A stretch of 11,406 nucleotides of DNA from Alteromonadaceae bacterium UBA2620 (GTDB lineage Bacteria; Pseudomonadota; Gammaproteobacteria; Enterobacterales; Alteromonadaceae), in NCBI GenBank assembly GCA_002339125.1, contig DDJQ01000122.1:1-11406 (forward strand), in the 5' to 3' direction. Position numbers and translations under genes: made by a program. Positions 1-6,955 of this stretch are shown one piece after another; position 1 is the stretch's first letter, and every line of letters begins with the position of its first letter. The notes below the pieces were generated by a model. It saw nothing but the letters and a program-made list of their open reading frames with translations, had not been told where the DNA came from and made no database searches.

Positions 1-130
1 TGAACACCCTTGCCGTTCGGCTAGCACTTCCCCTTGCCGGGTGTGCAGAGGACTTTCACCTCCAAGTCATCGACTCACCACCACAATGAATCGAACAGTG
101 CTTTCGCACTACGCGCCATGCCCGGCGCAC
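1..130 (-). mobile_element. 5' end of a group II intron (probably class IIC), truncated by the window edge
   Basis: Read on the minus strand from position 130, the sequence opens with GTGCGCCGGGCATGGCGCG. This has the GUGYG-type 5' splice-site start of group II introns and folds at once into GCGCC/GGCGC (124-128 with 113-117). A GTGC-GAAA-GCAC tetraloop hairpin follows. Next come the domain I signature GGTGAAAGTCC inside a GAGG/CCTC stem (50-60 on the plus strand) and TAGCCGAACGGCAAGGGTGT (4-23), which pairs with the upstream ACACCC. These strings match the start of ORF-bearing bacterial group II introns as I remember them, including IIC introns. The element begins directly after the U-tract of the terminator at 131-161, and insertion behind terminators is the hallmark target choice of class IIC. 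Its reverse transcriptase, if present, and its 3' end lie outside the window. The group II assignment is firm; the IIC subclass is inferred. Confidence 0.8.
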
Positions 131-161
131 AAAAGAAAAAAGCTGCCGGCTGGCAGCTTTT
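131..161 (-). terminator. Rho-independent terminator of the TonB-dependent receptor gene
   Basis: The stem is a perfect 10 bp (152-161 with 138-147) with a 4-nt loop (148-151). On the minus strand it is followed by TTTTTCTTTT down to position 131. It starts five bases after the receptor stop codon. The U-tract ends exactly where the group II intron begins, so the intron would be transcribed only by read-through or from its own promoter. Confidence 0.9.
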
Positions 162-166
162 CAGGT

Positions 167-2866
167 TTAGAAAGTATAGGTGGCGGTCACCCAGTAAGAC
201 CGGGGTTGGTCGTAAGCCACACCAAATATGGCGTTGGGATTGGCCGCAATAGATTCCTGCGAAACGCTCTGACGATCCAGTGAAGCCAGGAAGCCCCCCG
301 GCGCCGCCCACGACATCACACCAGCTTCGTCAAACAAGTTGCGGATCTGGCCCTGCACCTTCCAGTTGTCATTCACATTCCAGGTTACCCCTGCATCAAA
401 CATCCAGTATGCCGGCAAATCCCAGGCACCCTGACGGTTAGCCGGACGGTCGCCCATGTAGCTTGAAGTCAGATAGGTCTGAATGTTATCACTGGCATCC
501 CAGGTAATGGTGCCTCTGAACATCACGTTCGGTACGTTATCAGCATCGGTATCCGGGCCAACCGTATATACATCATCGTCCGCGCCCGGATCGTTCGGCG
601 CCCATACCCCAAAGCCGGAGGCTTCTGCGGTTTGTAAGGTTAATGCAGAACGTACTCGCAACGTCGACGTAATTTCCCAGTCAACATCCGCTTCCACACC
701 ATAGGTTGTTACCTCACCAAAGCGGGTAGGCGTAAGGTAGTTGCGACCAAACTCATCGGTAAACTGCTGGATAGCGCCAACGTTTGTCAGGCCACTGTAG
801 AATGGAAACAATGCAATATTCCAGTCATCCGTCAGGTACTTAATACCAATTTCCAGCTGCTCAATTTTTTGTGGTTGGGCAAACTCATTTTCAACCCGGA
901 ACGGGGTATCCAGTAATACTACCGAGCCCATATCAGGCGCTTTTTTGGAGTTGGCATAACGCACATACGTGGTTACATCCGGCGACCATTGATAGGTCAC
1001 TGAGCCCGTATAAGCAAAGTAGTCATAATCACGCTCTACATTCAGCTCGAGAGTTTCATTGGCCTGATTATCGTAAAGCGTTGCCGGATTGCCATCGGCA
1101 CCGCCACCACCATTGTACGCGGTAGCCGGAACATTACGGTTAACCGCGGTATTCACCGCGTCATAGTTTATTTTTTCATAACGCACGGCCGCATCAATAG
1201 TAATGGCGTCATTCACATACCAGGTATCGCCAACAAACAGTGATAACTGCTTCTGACTGCCTTCGTATTTAACCCCGGATGAGAACGCATTAGCATGCGC
1301 ACCAAAGCCGGCGGGATCGGTAACAATTAATTCCGTACCGTCCGGTAAAATATGCGTGATATCCAGCATAAGCGGCTGTTCTTCAAGCGTTGCCACACCT
1401 GCACCACCTGAGCCGCCGGTGTTTTCGATATCACCTTTAGACAGCTCAATACCAAACGCCAGACTGTGATCGCCCGCTTCTTTGTTCAGCACCGATTTAA
1501 AGAACACTTCGTCGGTTTCGTACAGTTGATACATGGCGAACTGGGTAAACACCCCTGCCCCGTCAAATAAGGTAGGAGATGGCAAGTTGCTGGAAACTAC
1601 CGTGCGGTCAAAGCCTGTGGCAGAAGCGACCCGGGCGGCCTCAGCTCCGCTATCCTGATAACTGTAAATCGTCTCTCCCGGCAGGCCAAACGAGCCGGGT
1701 AAAATACCGGCAAACATATCGGTAAGGTTCATTGGCGAGATAACAGCCCCGGTGTTCCACTCCGTTGATTTTTGCGCATACCCCAGCCAGGTGTTCAAAC
1801 TAAAATCATTGGGTAAGTCATGGTTCCAGCTAACATTCACGCTTTTCTCTTTAGAATGGATCAGATCAGAACCATCCCACGAGCCAGTGCTGCCATCAGG
1901 ATTGGTATAGCTATGCGGATTCGCCGGTGGTAATACCGAACTGGTAGTGCTGAATCCGGTAGCTGGACGAGGATCGCTGAAATTGGTTGAAGGAATAAAT
2001 TCAAACCAGCCATTATGGTCGTTCAGGTATTTGGCATTAACCTGTACCCGGCCGCCATCGTATTCATGAAGAATGTTCGCGCGGATCTGGCCACCGTAGT
2101 TCAGATCATAGCCGGGGTGACGTGCCCCTTCTGCCTTACGGTAAAATCCACCCAGCGCATAGTAAGTATCTTCAGACAGTTCACCACCTGTGTAAAAATC
2201 GAGGCGCTTGTACGGGTTATTATCGCCCTCCAGACCATAGCGGGCCTGAATTTGCGTTTTATCAAAGGATTTGCCGGTACGCATAATGTAGTTGAATACA
2301 CCACCAGGTGCATTAGCGCCGGTTACGCTGGCAGTACCGCCACGTAGTGATTCAACGTGATCGAGCATCAGATCCGGGCGCGAGAAATAGTCCGGGCCGT
2401 AATTGGTGGTGGTCATTAGCTCTACAGGAACTGAGTTTTCCTGCATGGATACATAGTAATAGCCACTCGCGCCATCCAGCGAGTTAGCCGATACGCCACG
2501 GGAGAAAACTACGTTACGGATCTCACCGAGAGCCGAATTCACAAACACGCCAGGCACATTTTTCAGGATATCCGACGCGCTGGACGGAATTTGCTGCTCC
2601 AGCTCCTCACCACTCACCACAGATAGCGCTACAGGTGCCTGCTCCAGCGACTTGGCTGAAAACACACCGGTCACTACTATATTTTCAACATCTTCCTCTT
2701 CAATATTTTGCGCATTGGTATTGTCCTGCGCGTAAACCAGGGGTGATGACATCATCCCCGCCATACACATGGCAGCCACCACTTTTCTTACCCGAAATGC
2801 ACAAGGCAATTCATTCACTTCATTCGCAACCATACTTTTTCTCACTATGAGTTGAGTTTTTATCAT
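167..2866 (-). CDS. TonB-dependent outer-membrane receptor
   Basis: This is a large ligand-gated outer-membrane channel of 899 residues that would import a substrate using TonB-ExbBD energy. The precursor has a long signal peptide: basic FRVRK, a hydrophobic stretch, then cleavage after VYA at about residue 46. A TonB-box/plug entry motif ENIVVTG lies at 62-67. A plug domain follows at roughly 75-195, containing SASDILKNVPGVFV and ESLRGGTASVTGANAPGGV. The rest is a beta-barrel rich in aromatic, alternating strands that ends in the classic YTF terminal phenylalanine used for BAM recognition. The longest open frame begins at a TTG at 2869. I prefer the ATG at 2866, with GGGAAG upstream; an ATG at 2833 would give a shorter 35-residue signal peptide and is also possible. 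The substrate cannot be read from sequence. The next gene upstream is an NhaC-family antiporter on the same strand, more than 550 bp away, so co-transcription is doubtful. Confidence 0.93.
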   Translation of the reverse strand: MIKTQLIVRKSMVANEVNELPCAFRVRKVVAAMCMAGMMSSPLVYAQDNTNAQNIEEEDVENIVVTGVFSAKSLEQAPVALSVVSGEELEQQIPSSASDILKNVPGVFVNSALGEIRNVVFSRGVSANSLDGASGYYYVSMQENSVPVELMTTTNYGPDYFSRPDLMLDHVESLRGGTASVTGANAPGGVFNYIMRTGKSFDKTQIQARYGLEGDNNPYKRLDFYTGGELSEDTYYALGGFYRKAEGARHPGYDLNYGGQIRANILHEYDGGRVQVNAKYLNDHNGWFEFIPSTNFSDPRPATGFSTTSSVLPPANPHSYTNPDGSTGSWDGSDLIHSKEKSVNVSWNHDLPNDFSLNTWLGYAQKSTEWNTGAVISPMNLTDMFAGILPGSFGLPGETIYSYQDSGAEAARVASATGFDRTVVSSNLPSPTLFDGAGVFTQFAMYQLYETDEVFFKSVLNKEAGDHSLAFGIELSKGDIENTGGSGGAGVATLEEQPLMLDITHILPDGTELIVTDPAGFGAHANAFSSGVKYEGSQKQLSLFVGDTWYVNDAITIDAAVRYEKINYDAVNTAVNRNVPATAYNGGGGADGNPATLYDNQANETLELNVERDYDYFAYTGSVTYQWSPDVTTYVRYANSKKAPDMGSVVLLDTPFRVENEFAQPQKIEQLEIGIKYLTDDWNIALFPFYSGLTNVGAIQQFTDEFGRNYLTPTRFGEVTTYGVEADVDWEITSTLRVRSALTLQTAEASGFGVWAPNDPGADDDVYTVGPDTDADNVPNVMFRGTITWDASDNIQTYLTSSYMGDRPANRQGAWDLPAYWMFDAGVTWNVNDNWKVQGQIRNLFDEAGVMSWAAPGGFLASLDRQSVSQESIAANPNAIFGVAYDQPRSYWVTATYTF

Positions 2867-2869
2867 CAA

Positions 2870-3427
2870 CAGCTTCCCGCTACCGAATTGTCACGATGTT
2901 GAGAAACCACATAGCTGGTCTTCGTTATTTTGTTATTGACCATCAGTTACTGCGCCTCGCTTAAGCAGGAAATTTCAACATCCCACAATCAAGCAATTAA
3001 CAACATTTAAACAAATAACCCATAAAACAATCATATTCAACACTTTTTAATCACAATTACATGACTATTTATGATTGATAATGACTATTTATGCCGTTTT
3101 ATTCAATTAAAACAATGACAAAGACGCTTAAAAAGAGAATAAATAAAAAATCACTCTCAGCAATTAAAGATACATAAAATTAACATTCTCAATCATCCAC
3201 AATACTTGCGAGCCCTGCAGAGCCAACTTACAGTTTGCAAAGAAGTGAGATGATAGAGTCGTCTGGATAAGAGGGAAGAATGTACGAAATACTGCGATTT
3301 TTAATGCGGGAAATAGCGGTTTAATGAATGCGATAAATACCACCAAGCGCAAACGCCAGGTCTGAGCCCCGGTATTCTGCGTTAGCACATTTTTTAAAGT
3401 GAAAGGTTGGCAGCACTGCTCAGGCAG
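2870..3427. other. 558-bp intergenic region between the receptor and the antiporter
   Basis: The receptor-proximal half (about 2900-3170) is very AT-rich and holds the receptor's promoter candidates and a 13-bp direct repeat. The distal block (about 3170-3420) has a clearly higher GC content. It contains a 74-codon minus-strand frame with a GTG start (3164-3388), no ribosome-binding site and no protein family I recognise. It also contains two tiny plus-strand frames: one from the ATG at 3280 encoding MYEILRFLMREIAV, preceded by GAGGGAAG, and one directly after it encoding MNAINTTKRKRQV. I see no RNA gene. Only a weak 5-bp stem (3415-3419 with 3424-3428) lies at the end of the antiporter gene, so no convincing terminator was found for it. 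Confidence 0.5.
3061..3106 (-). promoter_or_regulatory. Candidate receptor promoter overlapping a 13-bp direct repeat operator
   Basis: ATGACTATTTATG occurs exactly twice, at 3061-3073 and 3081-3093, with starts 20 bp apart (two helical turns), as expected for tandem protein binding on one DNA face. On the minus strand a sigma70-like pair TTGAAT (3101-3106) and CATTAT (3078-3083) has a 17-bp spacer. One repeat copy would lie inside the promoter and the other just downstream of the start site. The region 3071-3089 also matches 12 of 19 positions of the classical Fur box, but in AT-rich DNA that is weak. The predicted leader to the receptor ATG would be about 200 nt. Confidence 0.4.
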
Positions 3428-4915
3428 TTACCGCCAGCGTTGAATAATCCATAGCACCACTGGCTGGCACAGCAAGGCGCCGATAAATATCAACGGGCTT
3501 GCGATCCATCCGGCAATGGTAAACGCTACAACTGCTATCCCACCGTTTATAAGCGCATAAGGTAATTGCGTTCTGAAGTGATCGTACTGGCGGCAACTCG
3601 CCCCGGTGGCCGACAATATGGTGGTTTCCGATATGGGCGAACAGTGATCGCCAAATAAGCCTCCGGATAACACTGCGCCGATACTCACTAATAGGGGAGC
3701 TTCAATGGCAAACGCTGTAGGGATCACCAAAGGCAACATAATGGCAAAAGTGCCCCAGGACGAACCGGTGGCAAAGGAAATAACCGCCGACAACAAAAAC
3801 GCCACCAGCGGTAACAACCACGCCGGAAAGCCGCGCTGAGCCTGTTCAGCAATGTAAGCAGCGGTACCCAGTTCATTGCCCAGCGAGCTCAGCGTCCAGG
3901 CCAGCACCAGTACAATGATCACCTGCATCATGCCGCTCATGCCCTGCAGATACAAAGTAACGCCTTCTAAACCTGAACGCACTTTATGCCAGGCCATTAA
4001 ACCTATAAGCGTACAGGCTGCCAGAAAATAAGCGCTGGCAAGGGCCGCTCGGAATACCGACCCCGGCACGCTGGAAAAGGGAAAGCCAAGGGGTACCAGC
4101 ATGAACAGCAGTACTGCAGCCATAACCAGCAGCGGCAAAAACACAAAGCGCGCACGGGCATTTTTATGAGTGAATGCCTCAAAATCCTTATTCTGTACCA
4201 CGTCAGCATTTACAGACGTATTACTCTGTGTGGCTTTTATTTCGGTTTGCGCCATGGGCCCTATATCAGCTTTAAGGAGCACTACTACCGGTATAACGGC
4301 TATGGCGAGCAAGGCATAAAATTGATAAGGGATTACACCAATAAACACCTGCCAGCTATCGAGGGATTTACCGGCCTGGTCAAATTCTTTTTGCAGCAGA
4401 CCCATTATGTAGATGCCCCAACCAATAAAGGGCACCAGAATCGCAACCGGCGATGCCGTGGAGTCGATAATAAACGCCAGCTTTTCCCGCGACACCCTGA
4501 GCTTTTCAAACAGCGGGCGAAATACCGGGCCGATGATCAGCGGGGTACCTAAATCAGAATAGAAAATAAAGATGCCGCCGCACCAGGCTGCTATTTGCGC
4601 TTTCGCTTTACTGGCGATAACCCCAATCATCTTAGTAGCAAACGCCGGACCGCCACCAGATTTCTCCATGAGTGCCACAAAACCACCAATAAACACCATC
4701 AACACAATCACACCGGCGTTGTAGCTATCAGTGAGAGTACCCACTAAATGCGTTTTTATAAGCGCCGCCAACACCTCCAGGGGATGCCCGCCGGTCAGCA
4801 GCACCACTGCGGTAACCACTCCGCCAAACAAGCCAATCACCACGTGTTTGGTATACAACGCGAGTGCCAGAGTAACAATAATAGGTAATACGGAGAGAAA
4901 ATCAGGGCTTGTCAA
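3428..4915 (-). CDS. NhaC-family Na+/H+ antiporter-like inner-membrane transporter
   Basis: This 495-residue polytopic membrane protein has about 11-13 hydrophobic segments. It shows the signature blocks of the NhaC family (Ion transporter superfamily): YSDLGTPLIIGP near 119-130, DSTASPVAILVPFIGWG at 151-167, TGSSWGTF at 383-390 and GDHCSPISETTILSATGAS at 422-440, followed by the conserved THTQLPYA-like block DHFRTQLPYAL. Family members exchange Na+ for H+, and some relatives move organic acids or amino acids, so the real substrate is open. The frame has no ATG near its N-terminus. It starts at TTG (4915), with a possible ATT just before it and a stop codon further upstream at 4949-4951, and there is no strong Shine-Dalgarno sequence; the N-terminus nonetheless aligns with where the family usually begins. 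It is divergent from the cupin gene across about 150 bp. A cytoplasmic loop at about 220-250 is hydrophilic and variable. Confidence 0.9.
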   Translation of the reverse strand: MTSPDFLSVLPIIVTLALALYTKHVVIGLFGGVVTAVVLLTGGHPLEVLAALIKTHLVGTLTDSYNAGVIVLMVFIGGFVALMEKSGGGPAFATKMIGVIASKAKAQIAAWCGGIFIFYSDLGTPLIIGPVFRPLFEKLRVSREKLAFIIDSTASPVAILVPFIGWGIYIMGLLQKEFDQAGKSLDSWQVFIGVIPYQFYALLAIAVIPVVVLLKADIGPMAQTEIKATQSNTSVNADVVQNKDFEAFTHKNARARFVFLPLLVMAAVLLFMLVPLGFPFSSVPGSVFRAALASAYFLAACTLIGLMAWHKVRSGLEGVTLYLQGMSGMMQVIIVLVLAWTLSSLGNELGTAAYIAEQAQRGFPAWLLPLVAFLLSAVISFATGSSWGTFAIMLPLVIPTAFAIEAPLLVSIGAVLSGGLFGDHCSPISETTILSATGASCRQYDHFRTQLPYALINGGIAVVAFTIAGWIASPLIFIGALLCQPVVLWIIQRWR

Positions 4916-4951
4916 AATGGGGGCCTGCTGAGCAAAATTGTTGCCGAATCA

Positions 4952-4967
4952 ATAAATTATAATTTAT
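4952..4967. promoter_or_regulatory. Perfect 16-bp AT palindrome in a divergent promoter region
   Basis: ATAAATTATAATTTAT is its own reverse complement and sits between the divergent antiporter and cupin genes. On the minus strand its centre contains a perfect TATAAT (4956-4961), which could be the -10 of the antiporter, but the expected -35 position reads GAATAA and is poor. The dyad may be an operator, or simply the AT-rich core of the promoter. Confidence 0.4.
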
Positions 4968-5003
4968 ATAAATCTATCTTATTCGGGCACTGCTCGCAAT
5001 GAA

Positions 5004-5033
5004 TTGAGCTTTTAGCCGGTCTTTACGTACAAT
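5004..5033 (+). promoter_or_regulatory. Sigma70-like promoter of the cupin gene
   Basis: TTGAGC (5004-5009) and TACAAT (5028-5033) are separated by 18 bp and stand 32 bp before the cupin ATG. Each hexamer matches the consensus well (4/6 and 5/6). There is no strong Shine-Dalgarno sequence before the ATG, only GAG at 5053-5055. Confidence 0.5.
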
Positions 5034-5065
5034 CACCCAAACCCAGCGTTTCAGAGCACTTTGCC

Positions 5066-5758
5066 ATGCAGATAAACAGTGATTTTAGCCAGCGAGTAGT
5101 TATTCGCCCAGCAGACTATGAGTTTATTCCCTCACCGCTGAAGGGCGTCAGCCGTATGATGCTCGATCGCGCCGGTAAGGAGGTCGCAAGAGCCACCAGC
5201 ATCGTCCGCTACGAACCTGGCGCGGGCTACAGTGGCCACACTCACGATGGCGGAGAAGAAATTTACGTATTAAGTGGCACTTTCAGTGATGAGCATGGCG
5301 ATTACCCTGCCGGCACCTATCTGCGCAATCCGCCAGGCAGTTCACACACGCCATTTTCTGCCGGCGGATGCTCCATTCTGGTTAAACTCTGGCAGTTTGC
5401 CTACAACGACCTTGAGCAGTTAACCATTAATACTCAGCAAAGCGAGTGGCTGCCCGGCCAGGCTGAGGGAGTAAGCGTGTTGCCTTTGCATGAACATAAT
5501 GGGGTGAGCACAGCGTTAGTAAAATGGGCGCCGCACACGCGATTTGGTGGGCACGTACATCCCGGTGGCGAGGAAATACTGGTGCTGGAAGGTGTTTTTA
5601 ACGACGAACACGGCAGCTATCCCGCTGGTAGCTGGATCCGCAACCCCCGGTACAGTCAGCATACCCCTTTTACCGGTGAGGAAGGCGCACTGATCTATGT
5701 TAAAGTTGGCTACATGGGCGCTAACTTACTTGGCGATAAATTTATCACCGATAGCTAA
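5066..5758 (+). CDS. Tandem ChrR-type cupin domain protein
   Basis: This soluble protein of 230 residues is made of two homologous cupin halves. Each half has the metal-binding set HxHx3E plus a later His: H58, H60, E64, H94 in the first and H163, H165, E169, H199 in the second. The halves repeat the same flanking text (GGEEI-VL-G-F-DEHG-YPAG---RNP---HTPF), which shows an internal duplication at about 105-residue spacing. The pattern is that of the ChrR cupin domain known from the C-terminus of the anti-sigma factor ChrR. The zinc-binding anti-sigma domain of ChrR is absent and no ECF sigma gene lies next door, so an anti-sigma role is unlikely. A metal-dependent small-molecule enzyme or sensor is possible; the substrate is unknown. 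There is no signal peptide, so the protein is cytoplasmic. It is divergent from the antiporter gene and followed by an inverted repeat. Confidence 0.88.
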   Translation: MQINSDFSQRVVIRPADYEFIPSPLKGVSRMMLDRAGKEVARATSIVRYEPGAGYSGHTHDGGEEIYVLSGTFSDEHGDYPAGTYLRNPPGSSHTPFSAGGCSILVKLWQFAYNDLEQLTINTQQSEWLPGQAEGVSVLPLHEHNGVSTALVKWAPHTRFGGHVHPGGEEILVLEGVFNDEHGSYPAGSWIRNPRYSQHTPFTGEEGALIYVKVGYMGANLLGDKFITDS

Positions 5759-5761
5759 TCC

Positions 5762-5822
5762 AGCCGTTATGTCAAACTTGTCAGTGCATCAGGCGGAGCT
5801 TGACAGCTATGACATACCGGCT
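5762..5822. repeat. Long imperfect inverted repeat downstream of the cupin gene
   Basis: The arms AGCCGTTATGTCA (5762-5774) and TGACATACCGGCT (5810-5822) pair over 13 positions with one mismatch, starting three bases after the cupin stop codon. Inside, TGTCAA (5770-5775) and TTGACA (5800-5805) offer a competing stem. No U-tract follows on either strand, so it is not a classical intrinsic terminator. It may still end or stabilise the cupin transcript. Confidence 0.55.
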
Positions 5823-5932
5823 CCATTCTTAAAAATAAAACCTATATATTTCAGTTAGTAAACAACATTAAAAATCAGGCACTATGTTTGCAACGACGTT
5901 TCTGAAGAGGCAGCGAAAATGCCTTATGGTTC

Positions 5933-5937
5933 AGGAG
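5933..5937 (+). promoter_or_regulatory. Ribosome binding site fixing the start of the DUF2202 lipoprotein
   Basis: A perfect AGGAG stands six bases before the ATG at 5944. The frame stays open upstream to an ATG at 5884, but that start has no Shine-Dalgarno sequence and would put about 20 non-hydrophobic residues before the lipoprotein signal. Confidence 0.8.
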
Positions 5938-5943
5938 CAAACT

Positions 5944-6627
5944 ATGTATCGGTTTTTACTTGTTATTTTATTGGGAGTTACCCTGTTAACCGGAGGCTGT
6001 GGCGGCGGTGATAGCAACAGGCAAGCGCCATTTATGGTTAACGCTGACGGCGTTTCCACGTTCGATCTCAATCAGCTTCGTAGCCAGCTTAATACTTTTC
6101 CCATCGGGTCATTAACCGCGCTGGAAGAAGAAGGGCTGCTGATGATGCGCGAGGAAGAAAAACTCGCTCACGATGTTTACACAACCCTGTATGCGCAGCA
6201 CGGTCTGGCTATCTTCAGCAACATTGCCAGCAGCGAACTCACTCATACCGAAGCAGTTTTAGCCTTGCTGGAACGTTACCAACTCACCGATCCGGTCACC
6301 AACAACGCTGTAGGCAGCTTCAGCAACTCCGAGTTTACCTATCTGTATACGGTGCTTACCGAAAGTGGCGCTATATCACTGCTGGAAGGGCTTTATGTTG
6401 GCGCCCAGGTAGAGGAGCTTGATATCTACGATCTTATGCGCCTGAGTGAGGATATTGTAGATAATCCGGATATTGAGCTGGTTTACAATAATTTGCTCAA
6501 AGGCTCGCGAAACCACTTACGCGCCTTTTACAGTCAAATCCTTAATAACCATGGCACTTATCGCCCTCAATATATTAGTCAGGCCCTATTTGACGAAATC
6601 GTTAACAGCCCGATAGAGAGAGGCTAA
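5944..6627 (+). CDS. DUF2202 ferritin-like domain lipoprotein
   Basis: This is an envelope protein of 227 residues. Residues 1-19 are a lipoprotein signal peptide (MYRFLLVILLGVTLLTGGC) with the lipid-carrying Cys at 19. Gly at +2 gives no inner-membrane retention signal, so outer-membrane anchoring is expected. After a short linker, residues about 57-205 form the helical DUF2202 domain, which is ferritin-like. Visible motifs are LEEEGLLMMREEEKLAHDVY (60-79), SSELTHTEAV (96-105) and SRNHLRAF (188-195). The repeated Glu and His pairs (E70-E72, H76, E98, H101, H191) are placed as in di-metal four-helix bundles, but metal binding is inferred and the biochemical role of the family is not established. 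The gene stands alone, between the cupin and the GntR regulator, with large gaps on both sides. Confidence 0.85.
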   Translation: MYRFLLVILLGVTLLTGGCGGGDSNRQAPFMVNADGVSTFDLNQLRSQLNTFPIGSLTALEEEGLLMMREEEKLAHDVYTTLYAQHGLAIFSNIASSELTHTEAVLALLERYQLTDPVTNNAVGSFSNSEFTYLYTVLTESGAISLLEGLYVGAQVEELDIYDLMRLSEDIVDNPDIELVYNNLLKGSRNHLRAFYSQILNNHGTYRPQYISQALFDEIVNSPIERG

Positions 6628-6662
6628 CTACCTATTTTTACACTTTAAATTTGCAAACTCAG

Positions 6663-6694
6663 GGCAGATTCCGACGCTCAGCGCAGAGTCTGCC
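6663..6694 (+). terminator. Possible terminator hairpin after the DUF2202 gene
   Basis: GGCAGATTC (6663-6671) pairs with GAGTCTGCC (6686-6694) with one G-U pair around a 14-nt loop, and the loop has a small CGC/GCG inner stem. It is 35 bp after the stop codon, but the following bases TTGCCCCACC are not a U-tract, so intrinsic termination is uncertain. Confidence 0.35.
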
Positions 6695-6841
6695 TTGCCC
6701 CACCAGCCACAAAACAACCGTAAATAAGAATCAAAAAACATCACAATGATTCAGAAAAGCGTTTAAAACAAACTTTAACCTTCACTACTGTGCAAAAAGA
6801 AAGCACTCAGACTGTCCGGCGCTATCAGCCATAGCTCAGAT

Positions 6842-6897
6842 AGTATACTGTATGACATGGAGTCTACCGCTAGAATTGGTCAGACTATCGCTATAAC
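6842..6897 (+). promoter_or_regulatory. Promoter and candidate GntR-type operator of the regulator gene
   Basis: AATTGGTCAGACTAT (6874-6888) keeps the full left half and part of the right half of the TTGGTnnnACCAA-type dyad recognised by FadR/PdhR-like GntR proteins. TATACT (6844-6849), inside the dyad AGTATACT, and TATAAC (6892-6897) are both possible -10 boxes, but neither has a good -35. Autoregulation by the adjacent GntR protein is a reasonable inference. Confidence 0.35.
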
Positions 6898-6955
6898 AAC
6901 AATAAAATACCAAAAATAACGAAACACCAAACTTCTGTTTAGGAGTCATTAATAC

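Larger units (their letters stand above)
6628..6955. other. 328-bp intergenic region before the GntR regulator
   Basis: It holds a hairpin at 6663-6694 near the DUF2202 gene, an AT-rich middle, and the promoter and operator candidates of the regulator at 6842-6897. No open frame of note and no RNA gene is visible. Confidence 0.6.

Noticed and set aside
2015..2347. 110-codon plus-strand open frame inside the receptor gene
   Set aside because: It is a shadow of the receptor's codon pattern on the opposite strand.
3071..3089. A definite Fur box
   Set aside because: It has only 12 of 19 matches in strongly AT-rich DNA, and the exact direct repeat explains the region better.
3164..3388. 74-codon minus-strand frame as a real protein gene
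   Set aside because: It has a GTG start without a Shine-Dalgarno sequence and no known family. It is kept only as an unexplained intergenic block.
4166..4552. 128-codon plus-strand open frame
   Set aside because: It is antisense to the antiporter coding sequence, with no ribosome binding site and no recognisable domain.
5800..5829. TTGACA as the -35 of a promoter for the DUF2202 gene
   Set aside because: The hexamer is part of the inverted repeat, and the expected -10 position reads CATTCT at 18 bp, a poor match.
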